64,000 bases of DNA from Sanguibacter suarezii NBRC 16159 (lineage in GTDB: Bacteria > Actinomycetota > Actinomycetes > Actinomycetales > Cellulomonadaceae), in contig NZ_BCRT01000010.1 of the NCBI RefSeq assembly GCF_001552735.1, forward strand, positions 1 through 64,000, read 5' to 3'. Made by a program: the position numbers and the translations under genes. Position 1 is the first letter of the stretch; every line of letters begins with the position of its first letter. The notes beneath the pieces were generated by a model, which was not told where the DNA came from, searched no databases, and saw nothing but the letters and a program-made list of their open reading frames with translations. Below, one piece after another: positions 1-10,319 of this stretch.

Positions 1-46
1 GGGGCGGAGGGGGTGGGGATGAGGGTGGGGAGGGGCGGGCAGGCTC

Positions 47-58
47 TAGACTGGGGGC
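47..58 (+). promoter_or_regulatory. Probable -10 box of a leaderless gatC promoter
   Basis: The hexamer TAGACT (47-52) is followed by 6 nt and then the gatC ATG at 59. This spacing puts the transcription start at or next to the start codon. No Shine-Dalgarno sequence fits the ATG. The same arrangement recurs before about twenty genes in this window. The upstream sequence is G-rich and shows no convincing -35 box. Confidence 0.5.
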
Positions 59-358
59 ATGTCCACTCTCTCCCGTGACGAAGTCGCGCGCGTTGCTGCG
101 CTTGCGCGAATCGACCTACGCCCCGAAGAGCTCGACCGGCTTGCCGGCGAGCTCGTTGTGATCGTCGACGCCATCGCTGAGGTCAGCGCTGTGGCCACGC
201 CGGACGTGCCGGCCACCAGCCACCCGCTGCCGCTGTCGAACGTCTTCCGGGACGACGTACCCGTCGCCCCGCTCGACATCGATGCGGTCATGGCGTCCGC
301 ACCGGCCAGTGAAGACGGACGGTTCCTCGTCCCGCAGATCCTCGGGGAGGACTCATGA
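59..358 (+). CDS. gatC: Asp-tRNA(Asn)/Glu-tRNA(Gln) amidotransferase subunit C
   Basis: This is the small subunit of the GatCAB complex, which converts misacylated Glu-tRNA(Gln) and/or Asp-tRNA(Asn) to the correct aminoacyl-tRNA in the cytoplasm. The 99-residue length and the N-terminal pattern [10 protein letters not shown]-x-L-A-R-I are typical of the family. It is the first gene of a gatC-gatA-gatB operon and its stop overlaps the gatA start by 4 bp (ATGA). The ATG at 59 follows a -10-like hexamer by 6 nt, so the message may be leaderless. The tRNA-Gln gene and gltX later in the window fit use of the transamidation route. Confidence 0.95.
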   Translation: MSTLSRDEVARVAALARIDLRPEELDRLAGELVVIVDAIAEVSAVATPDVPATSHPLPLSNVFRDDVPVAPLDIDAVMASAPASEDGRFLVPQILGEDS

Positions 359-1869
359 GCGACCTGACCCGTCTCTCCGCAGCCCAGCTGGCTGCCCACC
401 TGACCACCGGCGAGACCTCGAGCGTGGAGGCCACCCAGGCCCACCTTGACCGGATCGCTGACGTCGACGGTGCTGTCCATGCCTTCTTGCACGTCTCGGC
501 GGAGCAGGCGCTGACCACCGCGCGCGACGTCGACGCCCGACGCGCCGCGGGGGAGGACCTGCACCCCCTCGCCGGTGTGCCGATCGCGATCAAGGACGTC
601 GTCGTCACCCAGGGTGTGCCGACGACGGCCGGCTCCAAGATCCTCGAAGGGTGGATCCCGCCCTACGACGCGACGCTCATCGAGAAGATCAAGGCCGCCG
701 GGCTGCCGATCCTCGGCAAGACCAACATGGACGAGTTCGCGATGGGCTCCTCCACCGAGCACTCCGCCTATGGCAACACGCACAACCCCTGGGACCTCGA
801 CCGGATCCCCGGTGGCTCCGGTGGTGGCTCTGCCGCCGCCGTCGCAGCCTTCGAGGCCCCGCTCGCGATCGGCACGGACACCGGTGGCTCGATCCGTCAG
901 CCTGGTGCTGTCACCGGCACCGTCGGCGTCAAGCCGACCTATGGTGGCGTCTCCCGCTACGGCCTCATCGCCATGGCGTCCTCCCTCGACCAGGCCGGCC
1001 CGGTCACGCGCACGGTGCTCGACTCCGCGCTCCTGCACGAGCTCATCGGTGGGCACGACCCGCGCGACTCGACCTCGCTCAACGAGCCGGTCCCCAACCT
1101 CGTCGACGCCGCCCGGCAGGGCGCCCTGGGCGATCTCACCGGCGTGCGCGTCGGGGTCGTCACCGAGCTCAGCGGTGAGGGCTACCAGGAGGGCGTCTCG
1201 GCGCGCTTCGCCGAGTCCCTCGAGCTGCTCAAGTCTGCCGGCGCCGAGATCGTCGAGGTCTCCTGCCCGAACTTCAAGTACGCGCTGGCCGCGTACTACC
1301 TCATCATGCCCTCGGAGGCCTCGAGCAACCTCGCCAAGTTCGACGGCATGCGCTTCGGCCTGCGGGTCGAGCCCGAGGAGGGCCCGATCACCGCGGAGCG
1401 CGTCATGGCCGCGACCCGTGGAGCCGGCTTCGGCGACGAGGTCAAGCGTCGCATCATCCTGGGCACCTACGCCCTGTCGGCCGGGTACTACGACGCCTAC
1501 TACGGCAGCGCGCAGAAGGTCCGCACGCTCATCCAGCGTGACTTCGACGCGGCCTTCGCCCAGGCGGACGTGCTCGTCTCCCCGACGGCGCCGACCACGG
1601 CGTTCAAGTTCGGCGAGAAGCTCGACGACCCGTTGGCGATGTACCTCAACGACGTCGCCACCATCCCGGCGAACCTCGCCGGGGTGCCCGGCATGTCCTT
1701 GCCCAACGGTCTCTCCGACGACGGCCTGCCCGTCGGCTTCCAGATCCTTGCCCCGGCCCGTGCCGACGCCCGTCTGTACCGGGTGGGCGCGGCGCTCGAA
1801 GCGGCCCTCGAGAACACCTGGGGCGGACCGATCCTCGCCCAGGCCCCTGAACTGGAGATTGCCCGATGA
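355..1869 (+). CDS. gatA: Asp-tRNA(Asn)/Glu-tRNA(Gln) amidotransferase subunit A
   Basis: Glutaminase subunit of GatCAB and member of the amidase-signature family, 504 residues as expected. It releases ammonia from glutamine for transfer to the charged tRNA bound by GatB. The Ser-Ser-Lys triad is visible: Lys80 in I-A-I-K-D-V-V, the glycine/serine-rich loop G-G-S-G-G-G-S-A-A at about 146-155, and D-T-G-G-S-I-R-Q-P at about 176-184. It overlaps gatC and gatB by 4 bp each, consistent with translational coupling and equal subunit output. Confidence 0.97.
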   Translation: MSDLTRLSAAQLAAHLTTGETSSVEATQAHLDRIADVDGAVHAFLHVSAEQALTTARDVDARRAAGEDLHPLAGVPIAIKDVVVTQGVPTTAGSKILEGWIPPYDATLIEKIKAAGLPILGKTNMDEFAMGSSTEHSAYGNTHNPWDLDRIPGGSGGGSAAAVAAFEAPLAIGTDTGGSIRQPGAVTGTVGVKPTYGGVSRYGLIAMASSLDQAGPVTRTVLDSALLHELIGGHDPRDSTSLNEPVPNLVDAARQGALGDLTGVRVGVVTELSGEGYQEGVSARFAESLELLKSAGAEIVEVSCPNFKYALAAYYLIMPSEASSNLAKFDGMRFGLRVEPEEGPITAERVMAATRGAGFGDEVKRRIILGTYALSAGYYDAYYGSAQKVRTLIQRDFDAAFAQADVLVSPTAPTTAFKFGEKLDDPLAMYLNDVATIPANLAGVPGMSLPNGLSDDGLPVGFQILAPARADARLYRVGAALEAALENTWGGPILAQAPELEIAR

Positions 1870-3374
1870 GTCACGCAGCAGAGGTCGACCTGGTCGACTA
1901 CGACGACGCCGTTGCGCGCTTCGACCCGGTCATCGGCATCGAGGTGCACGTCGAGCTCGGAACCCTGACCAAGATGTTCTGCGCAGCCGAGGTGGACTTC
2001 GGTGGCGCGCCCAACACCCAGGTCACGCCGGTCTCGCTCGGCCTGCCCGGCGCCCTGCCGGTCGTCAACGGCAAGGCCGTCGAGTACGCCATCAAGATCG
2101 GGCTGGCGCTCAACTGCCAGATCGCCGAGTCGTGCCGCTTCGCGCGGAAGAACTACTTCTACCCTGACGTCCCCAAGAACTTCCAGACGTCGCAGTACGA
2201 CGAGCCCATCGCCTTCGACGGCTATCTCGACGTCGAGCTCGACGACGGGGAGATCTTCCGCGTGGAGATCGAGCGCGCGCACATGGAGGAGGACGCGGGC
2301 AAGAACACCCACGTCGGTGGCAGCACGGGCCGCATCCACGGCGCCGAGTACTCCCTCGTCGACTACAACCGGGCCGGGATCCCCCTCGTGGAGGTCGTCA
2401 CCCGCCCGATCGAGGGCGCCGGCGCCCGCGCCCCCGAGGTGGCCCGCGCCTACGTCCAGACCCTGCGGGACATCTTCCGCGCCCTGGACGTGTCCGAGGC
2501 ACGGATGGAGCGCGGCAACGTGCGCGCCGACGTCAACCTCTCGCTGCGTGCCACGCCGGAGTCCCCGCTGGGCACCCGCACGGAGACGAAGAACGTCAAC
2601 TCCTTCCGCTCCATCGAGCGCGCCGTGCGCTACGAGGTCTCCCGCCAGGCCGCCGTGCTCGACGCCGGTGGCACCGTCATCCAGGAGACGCGTCACTGGC
2701 ACGAGGACACCTCGACCACGACGTCGGGCCGCGTGAAGTCCGACGCCGAGGACTACCGGTACTTCCCCGAGCCGGACCTCGTCCCCGTCGAGCCGAGCCG
2801 TGACTGGGTCGAGCAGATCCGTGCGACCCTGCCGGAGATGCCCGTGCAGCGCCGTCGGCGGTTGCAGACGGAGTGGGGCTTCACCGACCCGGAGATGCGG
2901 GACGTCGTCAACGCTGGGGCCATGGAGCTCATCGAGACGACCATCGCCGCCGGGTCGAGCCCGGCCGCCGCGCGCAAGTGGTGGATGGGCGAGCTCGCCC
3001 GTACCGCCAAGACGAGCGACGTGGAGCTGGCTGACCTGCCGGTGACCCCCGAGCAGATCGGGCAGCTGCAGCGTCTGGTCGACTCCGGTCGCATCAACGA
3101 CAAGATCGCCCGCCAGGTCCTCGAAGGCGTGCTCGCCGGTGAGGGCTCGCCGGAGGAGATCGTCGTGTCCCGCGGCCTCGAGGTCGTCTCCGACGACGGC
3201 CCGCTGCTCGCAGCGATCGACGTGGTCCTGTCCGCTCAGCCTGACATCGCCGAGAAGATCCGCTCCGGGAACCTCGGGCCGATCGGCGCGGTCATCGGTG
3301 CGGTCATGAAGGCCACGCGTGGTCAGGCCGACGCCGGCCGCGTGCGCGAGCTCGTGCTCGAGCGCATCGGATGA
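1866..3374 (+). CDS. gatB: Asp-tRNA(Asn)/Glu-tRNA(Gln) amidotransferase subunit B
   Basis: tRNA-binding and kinase-type subunit of GatCAB, 502 residues. The N-terminal block [13 protein letters not shown] and the R-K-N-Y-F-Y-P-D-x-P-K-N-F-Q motif are characteristic of GatB. The C-terminal part is the YqeY-like helical tail that contacts the tRNA elbow. The start overlaps the gatA stop by 4 bp. The downstream acetyltransferase begins 28 bp after the stop and may be co-transcribed. Confidence 0.97.
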   Translation: MSHAAEVDLVDYDDAVARFDPVIGIEVHVELGTLTKMFCAAEVDFGGAPNTQVTPVSLGLPGALPVVNGKAVEYAIKIGLALNCQIAESCRFARKNYFYPDVPKNFQTSQYDEPIAFDGYLDVELDDGEIFRVEIERAHMEEDAGKNTHVGGSTGRIHGAEYSLVDYNRAGIPLVEVVTRPIEGAGARAPEVARAYVQTLRDIFRALDVSEARMERGNVRADVNLSLRATPESPLGTRTETKNVNSFRSIERAVRYEVSRQAAVLDAGGTVIQETRHWHEDTSTTTSGRVKSDAEDYRYFPEPDLVPVEPSRDWVEQIRATLPEMPVQRRRRLQTEWGFTDPEMRDVVNAGAMELIETTIAAGSSPAAARKWWMGELARTAKTSDVELADLPVTPEQIGQLQRLVDSGRINDKIARQVLEGVLAGEGSPEEIVVSRGLEVVSDDGPLLAAIDVVLSAQPDIAEKIRSGNLGPIGAVIGAVMKATRGQADAGRVRELVLERIG

Positions 3375-3402
3375 CATCCGCCGCCGGGCCGCGGGTCGAG
3401 CG

Positions 3403-3987
3403 ATGACCCGCGGCCCCGAGCTGCACGGGGAGATGGTCCGGTTGCGGCCGATGGCAGCCACCGACGCCGACCGCGTGTGGGAGTCCCTGCAGGACCCGGA
3501 GGCCATGCGGCTGACCGGGACCACGACGGACTTCACGCGCGAGCAGATCGACGAGTGGGCAGCGACCGTCGCCGACCGTCCGGGGCGGTATGACTGGGCG
3601 ATCACCTCGGCCGCCGAGCGTGACGGCCGTCTGGTCAGCGACGAGATGATCGGTGAGATCGTCCTCAATGACATCGACGACCACGCGCGGTCGGCGAACA
3701 TCCGCCTGGTGCTGCTGCCCAACTACCGGGGCCGCGGCTACGGGCGCGACGCGATCTTCCAGGTGCTGCGGTGGGCGTTCGCGCAGGGCGACGGCGGGCT
3801 CGACCTGCACCGGGTGTCCCTGGACGTGCTGAGCATCAACCCCCGCGCCCAGATGCTCTACGAGTCGCTGGGTTTCCAGGTCGAGGGGCGTCTGCGCGAG
3901 GTCTACTTCGACGGCGCCCACTACTCCGACGCGATCGTCATGGGGATCCTCGAGGACGAGTTCCGGGCCCTGGTCGACCAGGGCTGA
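3403..3987 (+). CDS. GNAT family N-acetyltransferase (RimJ/RimL-like)
   Basis: The 194-residue protein has the GNAT acetyl-CoA fold. It starts with L-H-G-E-M-V-R-L-R-P-M-A-A-T-D-A, carries the acetyl-CoA loop Y-R-G-R-G-Y-G-R-D-A at about 105-115, and ends with N-P-R-A-Q-M-L-Y-E-S-L-G-F, all typical of RimJ/RimL-like protein or small-molecule acetylases. The ATG at 3403 is preferred to upstream in-frame codons because those lie inside gatB. The substrate cannot be read from the sequence. It is convergent with the photolyase gene, 1 bp away. Confidence 0.88.
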   Translation: MTRGPELHGEMVRLRPMAATDADRVWESLQDPEAMRLTGTTTDFTREQIDEWAATVADRPGRYDWAITSAAERDGRLVSDEMIGEIVLNDIDDHARSANIRLVLLPNYRGRGYGRDAIFQVLRWAFAQGDGGLDLHRVSLDVLSINPRAQMLYESLGFQVEGRLREVYFDGAHYSDAIVMGILEDEFRALVDQG

Positions 3988-3988
3988 C

Positions 3989-5395
3989 CTACCGGTCCTT
4001 GCCACGGGCGTAGTCGTCGAGGGTGACGGCACGCTCGTGGGCGTGGTCGACCATCCGCTCGGGGTAGCCCGGGGGCGGTGCGGGGAGCTTCCACGGCTCG
4101 TGCACCGCCCGACCGGGCACCTCCCGCAGCTCAGGGACCCAGCGGCGCACGTAGTCGCCGTCGGGGTCGAAGCGCAGCCCTTGCGCCACCGGGTTGAAGA
4201 TCCGGAAGTACGGTGCGGCGTCGTGCCCGGTGCCGGCCACCCACTGCCAGTTGAGCTGGTTCTGGGACACGTCCGCGTCGAGCAGGTGGTCCATGAAGTG
4301 CTGCGCCCCGCGCTGCCACGGCAGGTGCAGGTCTTTCACCAGGAAGGACGCCACGACCATCCGGGTGCGGCCGTGCATCCAGCCTTCGGCGAGGAGCTGA
4401 CGCATGCCGGCGTCGACCATCGGGTAGCCCGTGCGGCCCTGGGCCCACCGGGTGAACCACTCCTGCGCGAGCGGCTCGGGGGTCCAGGAGTCGTCCGGCA
4501 GCACCGGGCGCAGCGAGGACCGGGCCGCCGACGGCGCGTGGAAGAGCACGTCTGCGTGGAACTCTCGCCACGCCAGCTCCGAGCGGTAGGAGGCGGCTCC
4601 CACGCCGGGCCGTTCGGCGAGGTCCGCCAGGAGGGTCCGAGGATGGATCTCGCCCCACTTGAGCGCGGTCGAGAGCCGGGAGGTCAGGTCCAGGTCGGGG
4701 CGGTCCCGGTCGCTGTCGTAGCTGTCCACCCGCTCGAGGAACTCCTGCCAGCGGGCGAGCGCTGCCTGCTCCCCGGCGGCGTCCGCAGTCTCGGAGCCGT
4801 CGTTGCCGGCCGTGGGGTCGTCCGGCAGCGCGTCAGAGCCGAGGTCGAGCCAGCGCACCCCCTGCGGCCGGGGCGCCGGGCGCCGCCACCCGTGAGCCAG
4901 CCACGCGGACCGGAACGGGGTGAACACCTTGTAGGGGTTCCCCGCCTGGGTCACGACGCGGCCGGGGGAGACCGCGTAGGGCGAGCCGAGGGGCACGAAG
5001 CGGGCACCGGCGTCGTGCAGGGCGTGGGCGGTGCGGGCGTCTCGCCAGCGGCCGTAGGGCTCGAAGGACTCGGAGACGTGCACCTCGGCCACCTCGATCT
5101 CACGGACCAGGCGAGGCACGACGACGGTCGGGTCGCCCGTGCGCACCACGAGGGCACCGCCCATGCTCGCCGAGAGCGCGGCGAGGCTGGCGCGCAGGTG
5201 ACGGCGACGCGGGGGACCGGCGGCCTCCCAGAGCGCCGGGTCGAGCACGTACAGCCCGACGACGTCTGCACCCCCGCCGGCCCTGCCGCCAGTGCCGCCA
5301 GTGCCCCCAGTGCCGCCCGAGGAGCCGGCTGCGGCAGCCAGGGCGGGGTTGTCCGCCAGGCGAAGGTCGCGGCGGAACCAGTGCAGCGCGGTCAT
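3989..5395 (-). CDS. phr: Deoxyribodipyrimidine photolyase (cryptochrome/photolyase family)
   Basis: A 468-residue FAD-dependent photolyase for light-driven repair of UV pyrimidine dimers. The N-terminal antenna domain begins with [17 protein letters not shown]. The FAD-binding C-terminal domain contains W-R-E-F, G[14 protein letters not shown], W-M-H-G-R-T-R-M and N-W-Q-W-V-A-G-T-G. Near residues 25-40 there is a low-complexity Gly/Thr run encoded by a 9-bp microsatellite, possibly length-variable. On the minus strand TAGGGT (5402-5407) lies 6 nt before the ATG, suggesting a leaderless message. Confidence 0.95.
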   Translation of the reverse strand: MTALHWFRRDLRLADNPALAAAAGSSGGTGGTGGTGGRAGGGADVVGLYVLDPALWEAAGPPRRRHLRASLAALSASMGGALVVRTGDPTVVVPRLVREIEVAEVHVSESFEPYGRWRDARTAHALHDAGARFVPLGSPYAVSPGRVVTQAGNPYKVFTPFRSAWLAHGWRRPAPRPQGVRWLDLGSDALPDDPTAGNDGSETADAAGEQAALARWQEFLERVDSYDSDRDRPDLDLTSRLSTALKWGEIHPRTLLADLAERPGVGAASYRSELAWREFHADVLFHAPSAARSSLRPVLPDDSWTPEPLAQEWFTRWAQGRTGYPMVDAGMRQLLAEGWMHGRTRMVVASFLVKDLHLPWQRGAQHFMDHLLDADVSQNQLNWQWVAGTGHDAAPYFRIFNPVAQGLRFDPDGDYVRRWVPELREVPGRAVHEPWKLPAPPPGYPERMVDHAHERAVTLDDYARGKDR

Positions 5396-5511
5396 CCGCC
5401 CACCCTAGCTTCCGCAGGGCCATCGCTGACGGGCAGAGGAAACCGCCAGGTCGCGTCCGAGGACTGACCCTCTGGCTTTGTCACGGTCGGTGCAGTCATA
5501 CACTCGTTGCC

Positions 5512-7260
5512 ATGACCGCAACGACTCAGAATGTCAACGAGAACCCCGCCGGAGACGAGTCCTCCACATCCGGCGTCGACATCAAGCCCCGTTCCCGCAA
5601 GGTCACCGATGGCATCGAGGCGACGGCCTCGCGCGGAATGCTCCGCGGCGTCGGACTCGGCGACGAGGACTTCGCCAAGCCCCAGATCGGTGTTGCCAGC
5701 TCGTGGAACGAGATCACCCCCTGCAACCTGTCGCTGGACCGGTTGGCCAAGGCCGCCAAGCAGGGTGTGCACGCCGCGGGCGGGTACCCGCTCGAGTTCG
5801 GCACCATCTCCGTCTCCGACGGCATCTCGATGGGCCACGAGGGCATGCACTTCTCCCTCGTCTCCCGGGACATCATCGCTGACTCGGTCGAGACGGTCAT
5901 GGAGGCCGAGCGCCTGGACGGTTCCGTCCTGCTGGCCGGCTGCGACAAGTCGCTGCCTGGCATGCTCATGGCCGCCGCGCGCCTGGACCTGTCCTCCGTC
6001 TTCCTCTACGCCGGCACGATCATGCCCGGCTGGGTCAAGCTCGAGGACGGCACCGAGAAGGACGTCACGCTGATCGACGCCTTCGAGGCCGTCGGCGCGT
6101 GCGCCAAGGGCCTCATGAGCGAGAAGGACCGCGACTCCATCGAGCGCGCGGTCTGCCCGGGAGAGGGCGCCTGCGGGGGTATGTACACCGCCAACACCAT
6201 GGCCTCCGTCGCCGAGGCGATGGGCATGTCGCTGCCGGGCTCCGCCGCACCGCCCTCGGCCGACCGCCGCCGTGACGCCTTTGCGCACAAGTCCGGCGAG
6301 GCCGTCGTCGAGCTGCTCCGCAAGGGCATCACCGCCCGTCAGATCATGACGAAGAAGGCCTTCGAGAACGCCATCGCGGTGGTCATGGCCTTCGGTGGCT
6401 CGACCAACGCCGTGCTGCACCTGCTGGCCATCGCTCACGAGGCCGAGGTCGAGCTCACCCTCGCCGACTTCACGCGCATCGCGGAGAAGGTGCCGCACCT
6501 GGGTGACCTCAAGCCCTTCGGCCGCTACGTCATGGCGGACATCGACCGCGTCGGCGGCGTGCCCGTGGTCATGAAGGCGCTGCTCGACGCCGGGCTGCTG
6601 CACGGCGACTGCCTCACTGTGACCGGCAAGACCGTCGCGGAGAACCTCGCAGACATTGCACCGCCCGACCCGGACGGCAAGATCCTGCGCGCGCTGACCA
6701 ACCCGATCCACAAGACCGGTGGCATCACGATCCTGCACGGCTCCCTCGCCCCCGAGGGTGCGGTCGTGAAGTCCGCGGGCTTCGACTCCGACGTGTTCGA
6801 GGGCACTGCTCGCGTCTTCGACCGTGAGCGCGCCGCGATGGACGCGCTCGAGGACGGCACCATCGTGGCCGGCGACGTCGTCGTCATCCGCTACGAGGGC
6901 CCCAAGGGTGGTCCGGGAATGCGCGAGATGCTCGCCATCACCGGCGCGATCAAGGGCGCAGGCCTGGGCAAGGACGTGCTGCTGCTGACCGACGGCCGGT
7001 TCTCCGGCGGGACCACCGGTCTGTGCGTGGGGCACGTCGCCCCCGAGGCCGTCGACGCCGGACCGATCGCCTTCGTCAAGGACGGCGACCGGATCCGTCT
7101 GGACGTCTCCAACGCCACGCTCGAGCTGCTGGTCGACCCGGCCGAGCTCGAGACGCGCAAGGTGGGCTGGGAGCCGCTTCCGCACAAGTACACCCGCGGT
7201 GTGCTGGCCAAGTACGCCAAGCTCGTGCACTCCGCCTCCCAGGGCGCCGTGCTCTACTGA
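5512..7260 (+). CDS. ilvD: Dihydroxy-acid dehydratase
   Basis: This 582-residue Fe-S enzyme performs the third common step of valine and isoleucine synthesis, dehydrating dihydroxy acids to 2-keto acids. Cluster-binding cysteines are in [10 protein letters not shown] and [12 protein letters not shown], and the C-terminal G-R-F-S-G-G-T family motif is present. TACACT (5499-5504) lies 7 nt before the ATG, so translation is probably leaderless. A 17-bp hairpin follows the gene. It is about 1.2 kb upstream of ilvBNC but separated by that hairpin and another gene. Confidence 0.96.
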   Translation: MTATTQNVNENPAGDESSTSGVDIKPRSRKVTDGIEATASRGMLRGVGLGDEDFAKPQIGVASSWNEITPCNLSLDRLAKAAKQGVHAAGGYPLEFGTISVSDGISMGHEGMHFSLVSRDIIADSVETVMEAERLDGSVLLAGCDKSLPGMLMAAARLDLSSVFLYAGTIMPGWVKLEDGTEKDVTLIDAFEAVGACAKGLMSEKDRDSIERAVCPGEGACGGMYTANTMASVAEAMGMSLPGSAAPPSADRRRDAFAHKSGEAVVELLRKGITARQIMTKKAFENAIAVVMAFGGSTNAVLHLLAIAHEAEVELTLADFTRIAEKVPHLGDLKPFGRYVMADIDRVGGVPVVMKALLDAGLLHGDCLTVTGKTVAENLADIAPPDPDGKILRALTNPIHKTGGITILHGSLAPEGAVVKSAGFDSDVFEGTARVFDRERAAMDALEDGTIVAGDVVVIRYEGPKGGPGMREMLAITGAIKGAGLGKDVLLLTDGRFSGGTTGLCVGHVAPEAVDAGPIAFVKDGDRIRLDVSNATLELLVDPAELETRKVGWEPLPHKYTRGVLAKYAKLVHSASQGAVLY

Positions 7261-7295
7261 GCCGGCTCTCCTGAGAGATCAGCTCACGCAGCAGG

Positions 7296-7333
7296 CGGCG
7301 GGCCATCGACCCTCACGGGTCGGTGGCCCGCCG
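7296..7333 (+). terminator. Strong hairpin terminator after ilvD
   Basis: A 17-bp stem (7296-7312 with 7317-7333, one G-U pair) closes a 4-nt loop 36 bp after the ilvD stop. There is no T-run, as is common for actinobacterial terminators, so termination is inferred from stem strength and position. Confidence 0.6.
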
Positions 7334-7394
7334 TCGTCAGGGCGCCTGTCCCGTTGCGCAGGTGCGACGGCGCAGTCGGTGCCACAGTGGACAC

Positions 7395-8057
7395 ATGGCA
7401 CTGAGCACAGCTGAGATCGAGGAACGTCTGGCCGGCACGCCGTGGCACCTCTTCGTGGGGCGGCTGCACGCGCACTTCGACACGGAAGACTTTGCCGGCG
7501 CAGTCGAGCTGGTGCGCCGGATCGGCATCGCCGCCGACGCCGCCAACCACCACCCCGACGTCGACGTCCGCTACGGCTACGTCGCCGTGGTCCTGGTCAG
7601 TCATGACGAGTTCGCCGTGACTGAGCGCGACCTGTCGATGGCTGAGCAGATCACGGTGATCGCCCTCGAGCTGGGGGCCCGTCCCGCACCCGGGTCTCCG
7701 TTGTCTCTCGAGATCGCCGTCGACGCGATGGACATCCCGGCGGTCCGCCCGTTCTGGAAGGCTGCGCTGGGATATGCCGACCCCTCGGTCGTGGACCCCG
7801 ACGACGACGCGTGGCTGATCGACCCGCACGGGCGGGGACCGAAGGTGTGGTTCCAGCAGATGGACGTACCCCGTACCGACCGCAACCGGATCCACTTCGA
7901 CATCACCGTCTCCCGCGCCGACGCTCCGGGCCGGATCCAGGAGATCCTGGCCGCGGGTGGGCGCGTGGCCTCGGACCACGCCGCTCCACGCTTCGTGGTG
8001 CTGGCCGACCGGGAGGGCAACGAGGTGTGCATCTGCACGCCACCGGGCTGGGAGTGA
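7395..8057 (+). CDS. Fusion of pterin-4a-carbinolamine dehydratase and VOC/glyoxalase-like domain
   Basis: A 220-residue two-domain protein. Residues 1-95 match the 4a-hydroxytetrahydrobiopterin dehydratase fold, with the active-site motif N-H-H-P-D-V at about 50-55 and the downstream Asp of the family. Residues 105-220 form a VOC (glyoxalase/bleomycin-resistance) domain, with I-H-F-D-I-T-V and F-V-V-L-A-D-R-E-G-N-E-V-C. The first activity would recycle pterin cofactor; the ligand of the second is unknown. CACAGT lies 6 nt before the ATG, suggesting leaderless expression. It sits alone between ilvD and the ilvB leader. Confidence 0.85.
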   Translation: MALSTAEIEERLAGTPWHLFVGRLHAHFDTEDFAGAVELVRRIGIAADAANHHPDVDVRYGYVAVVLVSHDEFAVTERDLSMAEQITVIALELGARPAPGSPLSLEIAVDAMDIPAVRPFWKAALGYADPSVVDPDDDAWLIDPHGRGPKVWFQQMDVPRTDRNRIHFDITVSRADAPGRIQEILAAGGRVASDHAAPRFVVLADREGNEVCICTPPGWE

Positions 8058-8118
8058 GCTGCGGGGAGTGAGGGGCTGAGCGGTCTTGTCCCACCCTGTG
8101 AGACCAGATGGACGGTAA

Positions 8119-8147
8119 GTGACATTGCCATCGCCGAGGCGTACTGT
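8119..8147 (+). promoter_or_regulatory. Promoter of the ilvBNC leader transcript
   Basis: GTGACA (8119-8124) and TACTGT (8142-8147) are separated by exactly 17 bp. The -10 box ends 7 nt before the GTG of the leader peptide, placing the transcription start at that codon. The leader peptide would therefore be translated from a leaderless RNA. Confidence 0.6.
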
Positions 8148-8154
8148 GCTTGCT

Positions 8155-8199
8155 GTGCAGACAATCACTCTCGTAGTACTTCCTGAGCGCGCCGGCTGA
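8155..8199 (+). CDS. ilvL: ilv leader peptide (attenuation sensor)
   Basis: A 14-codon ORF reading M-Q-T-I-T-L-V-V-L-P-E-R-A-G, with Ile, Leu, Val, Val and Leu codons in its first nine residues. That composition is the signature of leaders that sense branched-chain aminoacyl-tRNA supply. The stop at 8197-8199 lies inside a potential hairpin (8186-8192 with 8223-8229) and 32 nt before an intrinsic terminator. The GTG start coincides with the predicted transcription start. Ribosome stalling at the branched-chain codons would favour the alternative fold and read-through into ilvB. Confidence 0.75.
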   Translation: MQTITLVVLPERAG

Positions 8200-8230
8200 G
8201 GCCCAGCACTTAGGTCTCGTCAGCGCGCTT

Positions 8231-8268
8231 ACCCCTCGAAGAGCCCACCCGGCTGCGAGGGGTTTTTT
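8231..8268 (+). terminator. ilvB attenuator terminator
   Basis: ACCCCTCG (8231-8238) pairs with CGAGGGGT (8256-8263), followed by a run of six T (8263-8268). It lies 162 bp before ilvB and just downstream of the leader peptide, so it is an attenuator rather than an end-of-gene terminator. Genuine T-runs are rare elsewhere in this window. Confidence 0.75.
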
Positions 8269-8429
8269 CGTGTCATCACCAGTTCAGACCGGCCAGCAGC
8301 CCACAAGGCTCCGTGCCACAGTGCACATCCGGCCGAGGGGCCACGCCCCTCGACCCGCAGCATCCGACGAGCTCGACCAGCCTGACCGGTAGCACCTCCC
8401 TTATTTGTTTCAGCACAGAGGAGAACCCG

Positions 8430-10301
8430 ATGGTCCAGGGCCCCATCCCCGCGCCGCCGCGCAGCGCGACGCCGGCCGACGCCGCGACGTCGTCCAGCGC
8501 GCCGAAGCCGGACGCCGCGAGGCGACCCACCCCCCGCGCCCATGTCGCTTCCGAGGAGATGACGGGCGCCCAGTCCATCGTCCGCTCGCTCGAAGAGGCC
8601 GGTGTCGAGGTCGTCTTCGGGATCCCGGGCGGGGCGATCCTTCCCACCTACGACCCGCTGATGGACTCGAAGAAGGTCCGCCACATCCTCGTCCGGCACG
8701 AGCAGGGCGGAGGGCACGCCGCGTCCGGCTACGCCCACGCGACCGGCCGGGTCGGCGTCACGATGGCGACCTCCGGTCCGGGTGCGACGAACCTCGTCAC
8801 CCCGATCGCTGACGCGAACATGGACTCCATCCCCATGGTCGCCATCACCGGTCAGGTCGGCGCGTCCCTCATCGGGACCGACGCCTTCCAGGAGGCGGAC
8901 ATCGTCGGCATCACCCTGCCGGTGACCAAGCACAACTTCCTCGTCACCGACCCTGACGACATCCCGCGGACCATCGCCGAGGCCTTCCACATCGCCTCGA
9001 GCGGACGCCCCGGTCCGGTCCTCGTCGACATCGCGAAGTCGGCCATGCAGTCCCGCACGACCTTCAACTGGCCGACCGAGCTCAACCTGCCCGGATACCA
9101 CCCGGTCACCAAGCCGCACAGCAAGCAGATCCGCGAGGCGGCCCGCCTGCTGGCCACCGCGCGTCGTCCGGTGCTGTACATCGGCGGTGGCGCGATCCGC
9201 TCCGGTGCCGCGGCCGAGCTCCGCAAGCTCGTCGACCTGTCCGGCGCGGCTGCGGTCACCACCCTCATGGCCCGCGGTGCGCTGCCCGACTCCCACCCCC
9301 AGAACCTCGGCATGCCGGGCATGCACGGGACGGTCCCGGCCGTGTCCGCGCTGCAGAAGGCGGACCTGGTCTTCGCCCTCGGCGCTCGCTTCGACGACCG
9401 GGTGACCGGCAAGCTGTCCAGCTTCGCCCCGCACGCCACGATCATCCACGCGGACATCGACCCGGCCGAGATCGGCAAGAACCGCGTCGCGGACGTGCCG
9501 ATCGTCGGTGACCTCAAGGAGGTCATCGCCGACCTGCTCCCCGAGCTCGAGCGTGAGCAGGCCCAGCACGGCAAGCCGGACCTGGAGGCCTGGTGGCGCC
9601 AGATCGACAGCTGGCGCGAGACCTACCCCCTGGGCTTCTCCGAGCCTGACGACGGTCACCTCGCCCCCCAGCACGTCATCAGCCGGCTCGGTGAGATCTC
9701 TGGACCGGACTCGATCTACGTCGCCGGTGTCGGCCAGCACCAGATGTGGGCTGCCCAGTTCATCAAGTACGAGCGCCCCAACACCTGGCTCAACTCCGGT
9801 GGTCTGGGCACGATGGGCTACTCCATCCCCGCTGCCATGGGCGCCAAGGTCGGCCAGCCGGATCGCACGGTGTGGGCGATCGACGGCGACGGCTGCTTCC
9901 AGATGACCAACCAGGAGCTCGCGACCTGCACGATCAACGAGATCCCGATCAAGGTCGCCCTCATCAACAACTCCTCGCTGGGCATGGTCCGTCAGTGGCA
10001 GACCCTGTTCTACGAGTCCCGCTACTCCAACACCGACCTCAACACCGGGCACGGCACCATCCGCGTGCCAGACTTCGTCAAGCTCGCGGACGCCTACGGG
10101 TGCGTGGGGATCCGGGTGGAGCACGCCAACGAGGTCGACGCCGCCATCAAGCGGGCCGAGCAGATCAACGACCAGCCGGTCGTCATCGACTTCAACGTCT
10201 CACGTGACGCGATGGTCTGGCCGATGGTCGCCAGCGGCGTGAGCAACGACGACATCCAGTACGCACGCGGCATCTCGCCCGCGTGGGACCGCGAAGACTG
10301 A
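8430..10301 (+). CDS. ilvB: Acetolactate synthase large (catalytic) subunit
   Basis: ThDP-dependent enzyme joining pyruvate with pyruvate or 2-oxobutyrate, the first common step to Val, Leu and Ile. The 623-residue protein shows [10 protein letters not shown], the ThDP glutamate in [15 protein letters not shown], and the [14 protein letters not shown] metal/ThDP motif. The first 40 residues are a Pro/Ala-rich extension. The ATG at 8430 follows AGAGGAG at a proper distance, unlike upstream in-frame codons. It is first in the ilvB-ilvN-ilvC operon behind the attenuator. Confidence 0.97.
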   Translation: MVQGPIPAPPRSATPADAATSSSAPKPDAARRPTPRAHVASEEMTGAQSIVRSLEEAGVEVVFGIPGGAILPTYDPLMDSKKVRHILVRHEQGGGHAASGYAHATGRVGVTMATSGPGATNLVTPIADANMDSIPMVAITGQVGASLIGTDAFQEADIVGITLPVTKHNFLVTDPDDIPRTIAEAFHIASSGRPGPVLVDIAKSAMQSRTTFNWPTELNLPGYHPVTKPHSKQIREAARLLATARRPVLYIGGGAIRSGAAAELRKLVDLSGAAAVTTLMARGALPDSHPQNLGMPGMHGTVPAVSALQKADLVFALGARFDDRVTGKLSSFAPHATIIHADIDPAEIGKNRVADVPIVGDLKEVIADLLPELEREQAQHGKPDLEAWWRQIDSWRETYPLGFSEPDDGHLAPQHVISRLGEISGPDSIYVAGVGQHQMWAAQFIKYERPNTWLNSGGLGTMGYSIPAAMGAKVGQPDRTVWAIDGDGCFQMTNQELATCTINEIPIKVALINNSSLGMVRQWQTLFYESRYSNTDLNTGHGTIRVPDFVKLADAYGCVGIRVEHANEVDAAIKRAEQINDQPVVIDFNVSRDAMVWPMVASGVSNDDIQYARGISPAWDRED

Positions 10302-10319
10302 CAGGGAAGGCAGAAGGAA

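Noticed and set aside
1500-3722. Long minus-strand open frame (740 codons) across gatA and gatB
   Set aside because: It is antisense to well-supported gatA/gatB and its residue composition is that of a high-GC shadow frame.
4037-5467. 476-codon plus-strand frame over the photolyase gene
   Set aside because: The minus-strand photolyase has all family motifs; this frame has none and shows shadow composition.
8313-8429. Upstream extension of ilvB to 662 residues
   Set aside because: The extension lies in the leader region after the attenuator, while ATG 8430 has a well-placed AGAGGAG.
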